This document shows positions 24,253-28,847 of a stretch of DNA of 28,847 nt, in pieces. Numbering within the stretch: the stretch's first letter is position 1; each line of letters opens with the position of its first letter. A program made the translations under genes and the position numbers. Source of the stretch: Desulfovibrio sp. OttesenSCG-928-G15 (GTDB lineage Bacteria > Desulfobacterota > Desulfovibrionia > Desulfovibrionales > Desulfovibrionaceae); contig JAJDIC010000019.1 in NCBI GenBank assembly GCA_030266525.1, positions 1 through 28,847 of the forward strand, written 5' to 3'. The notes under the pieces were generated by a model that saw nothing but the letters and a program-made list of their open reading frames with translations, did not search any database and was not told where the DNA came from.

Positions 24253-24291
24253 GTAGAAACGCCCGACCGAAATTACGGGCCTATACAGGAT
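24224..24291 (-). ncRNA. Variant purine riboswitch aptamer in the guaD leader
   Basis: Read on the minus strand from 24291. P1 AUCCUGUA pairs with UACAAGGAU (one bulged A). P2 GCCCG pairs with CGGGC; its loop L2 is UAAUUUCGGU. J2/3 is GUUUCUACC (24260-24252). P3 AGCUA pairs with UAGCU, loop CCGUAA. J3/1 is GACU. J2/3, the CCGUAA loop and GACU are the hallmark conserved parts of guanine-type purine riboswitches (Rfam family RF00167), with the C of GACU expected to pair with guanine, hypoxanthine or xanthine. L2 holds GG to dock with the CC of L3. L2 is longer, L3 one base shorter and J1/2 (UAG) shorter than the common form, so this is a variant. Confidence 0.82.
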
Positions 24292-24295
24292 GCAC

Positions 24296-24309
24296 CTGTT
24301 TATAAACAG
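24296..24309. promoter_or_regulatory. Palindrome just upstream of the riboswitch
   Basis: CTGTTTATAAACAG is a perfect 14-base palindrome ending 5 bases upstream of the aptamer. Its TATAAA core could be the -10 of the guaD promoter with a protein operator over it, but no good -35 is seen. Confidence 0.35.
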
Positions 24310-24329
24310 CTCGCCCCTACTTTACCACG

Positions 24330-24403
24330 CCCCCCAATGGGGGGTCCAGGGGAATCATTCCCCCGGCGGGAATTCCAAAGGGCAGAACCCCTTTGACCGC
24401 CGG
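24330..24403. repeat. Block of three adjacent hairpins between the xanthine permease and guaD
   Basis: CCCCCC-AAT-GGGGGG (24330-24344); GGGGAAT-C-ATTCCCC (24349-24363); and CCGGCGG (24363-24369) with CCGCCGG (24397-24403) enclosing CAAAGGG-CAGAAC-CCCTTTG (24376-24395). It starts 8 bases after the permease stop on the minus strand, so it probably ends or protects that transcript. It looks like a dispersed intergenic element, which I cannot test here. Confidence 0.6.
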
Positions 24404-24410
24404 AGGCATA

Positions 24411-25796
24411 TTAGTGCGATTCTATTTCATCATCCAGCGACCTTGGCAGCAAGAGGTTGGTAAATATGGCGGTCAGGCCGCCCGCAGCCACCGGGGAGTG
24501 CAGCAAGTCGCCCAGCCAGTGGGGCAGATTTTGCACAAAAGAGGGCTGAAAGGCCGCGCCTACGCCCACGCCGATGGAAATGCCGATAATCATGATCGAG
24601 CGGCGGGTCATTTCGTCGGTAAAAATGATGCGCATGCCGGTGGCCGTGATAATGCCGAACAGCAGGATAAGCGCGCCGCCCAGCACCGGGTCGGGGATGA
24701 TGTTAAAAACGACCCCGACTATCGGGAACACGCCGAGTATGAACAGAAACACGGCAATGACCTTGCCCACATGGCGGCTGGCGTTGCCGGTAAGCTGAAT
24801 AACGCCGTTGTTCTGGGCGAAAATTGCCATGGGGAAGGAGTTGAACAGACCCGCGGTAAACGAGGCAAAGCCGTCGCATAAAATGCCGCCGGCAAGGCGC
24901 TTGATGAATACCGGCCCGCTGGTCGGTTCTTTGGAAAGCATGGACGTGGCCGAAATATCGCCCGTGGCCTCAACAGTGCTGATCACATACAAGAGCGCGA
25001 TGGAAATAAAGCCGCTCAGGGTGAAATCCATGCCATACTTGAAGGGAACGGGCACAGAGAAAACGGGCACGTTTTCCGGGACCGTGTTAAGCATGCCCCA
25101 GTACCAGGAAAGGACCGCGCCGACCAGAAAGCCGATGATCATGGCGCTCATGCGAAGGGCCGGGTTTTTGAAACAGTTGAAAACCAGAATGGTCAACAAC
25201 ACAATGCCGCCAAGGCTCAGGTTTTTGAGCGAGGCGAAATTCTCCGTACCGATGCTGGCAAAGCCGCCAACCACGTTGACCATGGCCACGTTAAGCAGCG
25301 AAATGCCCACCAGGGTTACGGTAATGCCGCAAACGAGCGGCGTAAACACCTTGCTCAGCATGCCCGTCATGCGCGACAGGCCCATTTGCACAAAAGAGCC
25401 TACAACGGTCGCCCCGCTCATCAGGGCAATCACGCCTTCCTTGCTCAAGGATGGGTCGTCGTGCATGGCGGTGACACCAATAGCGATAAAAGCGGTAGGA
25501 AAAATGAAGCTTGTGGCCTGGATGCTCAAAAGCCCGGAACCTATGGGGCCGACCTTGGTTGTCTGGATAAAGGTGCCGATACCCGAGACAAAAAAGGCGA
25601 TGTTGACCATATAGATGGTGATGTCCAGCGGCATATCCAGCGCCCGGCAGATAATCAGGGGTGGCGTGCCTATGCTGATAACCATGCTCATAAGGTGCTG
25701 CAAGGCGGTGAGCAGGGAAATATGCAGGGGGGGCTTGTCTTCCAGTCCGAAAATAATACCCAGGTTTTTACCGCTTTTGATGGTGTCTTCGTTCAT
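24411..25796 (-). CDS. NCS2-family xanthine/urate-type permease
   Basis: 461-residue membrane transporter of the NCS2 (nucleobase-ascorbate) family, with about 12-14 membrane segments. The family signature is QNNGVIQLTGNASRHVGK around residue 330, and the substrate-site glutamate is in STVEATGDISAT. The N-terminal LTALQHLMSMVISIG is the conserved first helix; LQH is typical of the xanthine, urate and uracil group. Presence beside xanthine dehydrogenase and guanine deaminase favours xanthine or urate. ATG 25796 has AAGGAG 6 bases upstream. It is the second permease of the operon, downstream of the AzgA-type protein. Confidence 0.9.
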   Translation of the reverse strand: MNEDTIKSGKNLGIIFGLEDKPPLHISLLTALQHLMSMVISIGTPPLIICRALDMPLDITIYMVNIAFFVSGIGTFIQTTKVGPIGSGLLSIQATSFIFPTAFIAIGVTAMHDDPSLSKEGVIALMSGATVVGSFVQMGLSRMTGMLSKVFTPLVCGITVTLVGISLLNVAMVNVVGGFASIGTENFASLKNLSLGGIVLLTILVFNCFKNPALRMSAMIIGFLVGAVLSWYWGMLNTVPENVPVFSVPVPFKYGMDFTLSGFISIALLYVISTVEATGDISATSMLSKEPTSGPVFIKRLAGGILCDGFASFTAGLFNSFPMAIFAQNNGVIQLTGNASRHVGKVIAVFLFILGVFPIVGVVFNIIPDPVLGGALILLFGIITATGMRIIFTDEMTRRSIMIIGISIGVGVGAAFQPSFVQNLPHWLGDLLHSPVAAGGLTAIFTNLLLPRSLDDEIESH

Positions 25797-25905
25797 GCTT
25801 GCTCCTTAAAGCATTACGGATTTCAGACGCTCCATGAGCGCGTAAAAGCGAAACACATTTCGCCTGCGCTCGCGTCTGCGTAGCGGGCGGCCAAAGCCGC
25901 CGCGA

Positions 25906-25938
25906 AAGCATTGGGCTGCTCCCTACAGCGCAATGCTT
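25906..25938 (-). other. Hairpin between the two purine permease genes
   Basis: AAGCATTG (25906-25913) pairs with CAATGCTT (25931-25938), with inner GCTG/CAGC after one G-G mismatch and a seven-base loop. It begins 13 bases after the stop of the upstream permease on the minus strand. No T run follows, so mRNA processing or stability is more likely than termination. The rest of the 154-base gap shows nothing clear. Confidence 0.5.
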
Positions 25939-25950
25939 CCAGTCGCTGCA

Positions 25951-27279
25951 TCAATGCAGGCGCAGGAAAAAATTGATGGCGAAACAGATGGAAATAACCC
26001 ACATGACCGCGCTTACTTCCTTGTAACGGCCAGACAGGGTTTTCATGAGTGCATAACTGATGAAACCGAAGCCGAAGCCGCTGGCAATGCTGTAGGTGAG
26101 GGGCATCATGATGATGGTAAGAAAAGCGGGGACGGCAATGGTAAAATCGTCAAACTTGATGTGCACCACTTCCTGCATCATGAGCGCCCCGACAATAATC
26201 AGGGCCGGGGCAGTGGCAAAGGCAGGGACAATGCCCACCAGAGGGGCGAATATCAAAGAGACCAGGAAAAGCAGGGCCACAAACACAGCGGTAAGGCCGG
26301 TTCTGCCGCCCGCCGCGATACCGGCGGCGCTCTCAATATAGCTGGTAGCCGTGGTGGTTCCCACACAGGCGCTGGCCATGGTGCCGATAGAGTCGGTAAT
26401 AAGCGCTTTGTCAAGGCCCGCTATGTGACCGTCCTTGTCCATGAGGTTCGCTTTTCGCGACAGGCCGATGAGCGTGCCTATATTGTCAAACAAGTCTACA
26501 ATGGTCAGGGTGAAGACAATGGAAAAAAGCCCGTAGCCGACAGCGGCCATGATATCCATTTCCAGAAACAGGGGGGCCATGCTGGGCACGTTGAGGCTGG
26601 CTATTTCAGAAAGGGAAGCCGGAACCTTGACCGCGCCCATGCCCATGCCGAGCAGCGTGACAAGCAAAATGCCGATTAAAATCGCCCCGGCCACGTTGCG
26701 GGCCATCATGGCCCCGATAATAAACACGCCAATAATGGCCAGCAGCGCGCCCGGCTGGGTGAGATCGCCAAGCGTGACAAAGGTGGCGTTATTGGCAACG
26801 ATAATGCCGCAGTTTTTCAGGCCGATAAAGGCGATAAACATGCCAATGCCCACAACAATGGCATATTTCATGTCCATGGGCACGGAATCGATAATCAGCT
26901 GGCGCAGGCGCGTAACTGTAAGAATCAGGAAGAGTACGCCTGAAATGAACACCGCCCCGAGGCCAGTTTGCCAGGGCAGCCCCATTACGCCGCACACGTA
27001 GTAGGCGAAAAAGGCGGTAATGCCCATACCGGGCGCTACCGCCACCGGGAAGTTGGCCCAAAGCCCCATGCCCAGCGTGATTACCGCCGTGATCACAATA
27101 TTGGCGGTAACGGCCGCGTCCTTGGGCATGCCCGCGTCCGCCAGCATGGAAGGCACCACAAAGATGATGTACGCCATGGCCATGAAGGTGGTCAGCCCGC
27201 CGATAAATTCGGTTTTGACCGTTGTCCCTTTTTCTTCAAGCTTGAAATAGCTGTTCAGGGCGTCTCGCAACACAGACAT
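25951..27279 (-). CDS. AzgA/PbuG-type hypoxanthine/guanine/adenine permease
   Basis: 442-residue membrane transporter of the AzgA-like branch of NCS2 (COG2252). Signature regions are the start LNSYFKLEEKGTTVKTEFIGGLTTFMAMAYIIFV, seen in pieces, the substrate region GMGITAFFAYYV, DLFDNIGTLIGL, and GTTTATSYIESAAGIAAGGRTGLTAV, the strongest hallmark of the branch. It imports purine bases by proton symport. Paired with the xanthine/urate-type permease, it widens the range of purines entering the cell. AAGGAG lies 8 bases before ATG 27279; the 54-base gap to the upstream xanthine dehydrogenase gene holds nothing else clear. Confidence 0.93.
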   Translation of the reverse strand: MSVLRDALNSYFKLEEKGTTVKTEFIGGLTTFMAMAYIIFVVPSMLADAGMPKDAAVTANIVITAVITLGMGLWANFPVAVAPGMGITAFFAYYVCGVMGLPWQTGLGAVFISGVLFLILTVTRLRQLIIDSVPMDMKYAIVVGIGMFIAFIGLKNCGIIVANNATFVTLGDLTQPGALLAIIGVFIIGAMMARNVAGAILIGILLVTLLGMGMGAVKVPASLSEIASLNVPSMAPLFLEMDIMAAVGYGLFSIVFTLTIVDLFDNIGTLIGLSRKANLMDKDGHIAGLDKALITDSIGTMASACVGTTTATSYIESAAGIAAGGRTGLTAVFVALLFLVSLIFAPLVGIVPAFATAPALIIVGALMMQEVVHIKFDDFTIAVPAFLTIIMMPLTYSIASGFGFGFISYALMKTLSGRYKEVSAVMWVISICFAINFFLRLH

Positions 27280-27333
27280 GGTGTTTCTCCTTCGGCGTTT
27301 GGCGGTGGGAAGGGCTATTTTATTGCATTACGG

Positions 27334-28692
27334 TTACTTGGCGATACAACACTGCTCCAGAAAACGCCGGAGCAGATTGCCGGTAATGGCTTTGCGGTAC
27401 GGACCGGATTTACGCGGTTGCACATCTTCTCTGACGGCGGCTACAGCCACCTCAATCAGCTTCTTGTCCAGGGTCTTGCCGACAAGGGCCGCCTCAAGCA
27501 GGGGCAGGCGTCTTGGCACGGGCGACATGCTGCCCGCAGCCGCTCTGGCCGTGACAATGCGCGTTTCATCAAAACACAGTGCAATGGCAAGGGACACGCG
27601 TGAAAGGGTAAGCGCCTCTCGCGAGCCGCGCTTGTAAAACACCTGCTTTGTGCCGGGGGCAGGCAGGGGTACGATAATGGCGGTCAATAGCTCGTCCGGC
27701 GCAAGGTCTACCTTGCGGTAGCCGAGAATGAAGTCTTCCAGAGCCACAAGGCGCGCCCCGCGCGCGGCAGACATAAGCTCCACCGAAGCGCCAAGAGCCA
27801 TGAGCGGGCCGGGCAGGTCTGCCGCGCCGGATGCTGTGCAGATATTGCCGCCAATGGTGGCCCTGTTGCGTATGGCGGGCGCTGCGCACCCGCTGGAGGC
27901 TTTTGCCAGCGCGGGCAAGCGGTTTTGGATCAGCGCGCTGCCAAGAATATCCGTATTGACTACAGCCGCGCCGATTCGTATTGCGCCGTCCTTTTCTTCA
28001 ATGAGCTTCAGTTCCGGCAGGCTGAAAATATCCATGGCTTTTGCCGGTTTGAGCTTGCCGCTTTTCATGTCCGGTCCGATATCCGTGTTACCGCAAACAA
28101 GCAGCGCGTCCGGGTGTTTCGCCCGGATTTCCAGGGCTTCCCCAAGGGAGGCGGGCCGGAAGAAGTGGTCTTTTTCCTCGTCTGAAAACACCGGGGCAAA
28201 GGAGTTTTCCGTATCCTGCTGCCAGCTTGGGGCGTAGCCGTTACGCACGGCGCTTTCCACAGAAGCGTAAATACGGGCGTAGCCTGTGCAGCGGCACAGG
28301 TTCCCGGACAGGGCCACGCGCGTTTCTTCCAGGCTGGGCGCGGGCGTGTCCTGCAAAAGGGTGCGGGCGGCAAGCACCATACCCGGCGTGCAAAAACCGC
28401 ACTGTATGCCGCCTTCTTCCACAAAAGCCTGCTGCAACTTGTCCGGGCAGCCGTTTTCGCCAAGCCCTTCAATGGTCAGAATGGTGGAGCCGGCGGCCTG
28501 CATGGCCGGAATCATGCAGGCGTTGACGAGGCGGCCGTCAAGGATAACGGAACATGCGCCGCATTCGCCCTCGCCGCAGCCTTCCTTGCAGCCGGTCAGG
28601 GACAAGTCATCCCGCAAAAGGTCGAGAAGTCGGGCCAGGGGAGCGGTATCAACACTGCGGCGTGTGCCGTTCACGGTAAAAGCGATGTTCAT
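27334..28692 (-). CDS. Xanthine dehydrogenase small subunit (2Fe-2S and FAD domains)
   Basis: 452-residue subunit combining two parts. Residues 1 to about 160 are the two-cluster ferredoxin part: C35, C39, C44, C47 and C59 in the GCKEGCGEGECGACSV region, then C98 and C101 (QCGFCTPGM) and C133 and C135 (NLCRCTGY). Residues about 175-450 are the CO-dehydrogenase-flavoprotein-like FAD domain with LVCGNTDIG, IRNRATIGGNICTASGAADL and YKRGSREALTLSRVS. This is the XdhA layout of bacterial xanthine dehydrogenases, which oxidise hypoxanthine and xanthine; electrons pass from the molybdenum subunit through the clusters to FAD. Start ATG 28692 overlaps the stop of the large-subunit gene (ATGA). GGGAG lies 8 bases upstream. 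Confidence 0.92.
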   Translation of the reverse strand: MNIAFTVNGTRRSVDTAPLARLLDLLRDDLSLTGCKEGCGEGECGACSVILDGRLVNACMIPAMQAAGSTILTIEGLGENGCPDKLQQAFVEEGGIQCGFCTPGMVLAARTLLQDTPAPSLEETRVALSGNLCRCTGYARIYASVESAVRNGYAPSWQQDTENSFAPVFSDEEKDHFFRPASLGEALEIRAKHPDALLVCGNTDIGPDMKSGKLKPAKAMDIFSLPELKLIEEKDGAIRIGAAVVNTDILGSALIQNRLPALAKASSGCAAPAIRNRATIGGNICTASGAADLPGPLMALGASVELMSAARGARLVALEDFILGYRKVDLAPDELLTAIIVPLPAPGTKQVFYKRGSREALTLSRVSLAIALCFDETRIVTARAAAGSMSPVPRRLPLLEAALVGKTLDKKLIEVAVAAVREDVQPRKSGPYRKAITGNLLRRFLEQCCIAK

Positions 28693-28847
28693 GACGCGCT
28701 CCCTGTCTTCATGGTTCCGCCCTCTTCTTCCAGCAGGCCGAACAGATATTCTCCGGTTAGCGGCACTTCCACGGCAAACACACCGCAGGCGTTATCCACT
28801 GCGGCGGCAATGGCCGGGGCGCCGCCGTCACAGGCAAGCTCGCCAAT
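28689..28847 (-). CDS. Xanthine dehydrogenase molybdenum-binding large subunit (C-terminal 52 residues only)
   Basis: Only the end of the gene is inside the window. The last 52 codons read IGELACDGGAPAIAAAVDNACGVFAVEVPLTGEYLF and end in KTGSAS. The pattern IGE…APAIAAAV-N…G…PLT-E is the conserved C-terminus of molybdopterin-containing xanthine dehydrogenase/aldehyde oxidase large subunits, where the Glu of GE is the catalytic base. The stop overlaps the start of the small-subunit gene by ATGA, so the two are translated together. Confidence 0.88.
   Translation of the reverse strand: MGELACDGGAPAIAAAVDNACGVFAVEVPLTGEYLFGLLEEEGGTMKTGSAS

Noticed and set aside
1..28847. tRNA, rRNA, CRISPR array, insertion sequence or prophage
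   Set aside because: I saw no cloverleaf, repeat-spacer pattern, transposase, integrase or terminal repeats on either strand.

Overview
The window reads as a GC-rich chromosomal segment of an anaerobic bacterium. A Desulfovibrionaceae-like (Desulfobacterota) host is my best guess. Supporting signs are the character of the UvrD-type helicase and the long RNase E/G with an N-terminal extension, QueH instead of QueG, TRAP transport, and a selenoprotein of the glycine/sarcosine/betaine reductase family. The taxonomic call is inference. I saw no rRNA, tRNA, insertion sequence, prophage or CRISPR array.

Left part (1-7665), housekeeping genes: a UvrD/Rep helicase leaves the window on the minus strand. 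The plus strand then carries an RNase E/G gene whose reading frame is broken at a run of eight A, followed by queH and hemW.

Middle left (7666-14510): a seven-gene plus-strand operon matches the poorly understood E. coli yhf/php cluster. It holds a PRD protein (YhfY), YhfU, the membrane protein YhfT, a phosphotriesterase-homology hydrolase (Php), two PLP enzymes (YhfS, YhfX) and a phosphopentomutase-like enzyme (YhfW). It ends in a clear bidirectional terminator shared with a convergent GntR/FCD regulator gene.

Middle right (14522-22125): the GntR gene is divergent from a plus-strand operon of TRAP transporter genes (small permease, large permease, binding protein). These are followed by a component-B proprotein (GrdE/G/I type), a component-B selenoprotein (GrdB/F/H type) read through an in-frame UGA with a SECIS-like hairpin, and GrdX. 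The operon ends in a perfect 18-bp hairpin. The arrangement suggests uptake and reductive cleavage of a glycine-like or N-methylated amine substrate; partner components A and C are not in the window.

Right part (22204-28847, minus strand), a purine module: xanthine dehydrogenase large (partial) and small subunits, an AzgA-type purine permease, a xanthine/urate-type NCS2 permease, guanine deaminase and a small zinc nucleoside/base deaminase. Between the permeases and guanine deaminase lies a variant purine-riboswitch aptamer. Its P3 arm can alternatively form a 16-bp terminator stem followed by a U run, which predicts an ON switch that turns on guanine deaminase when the purine is present. This riboswitch, the selenoprotein operon and the yhf cluster are the most interesting parts of the window.
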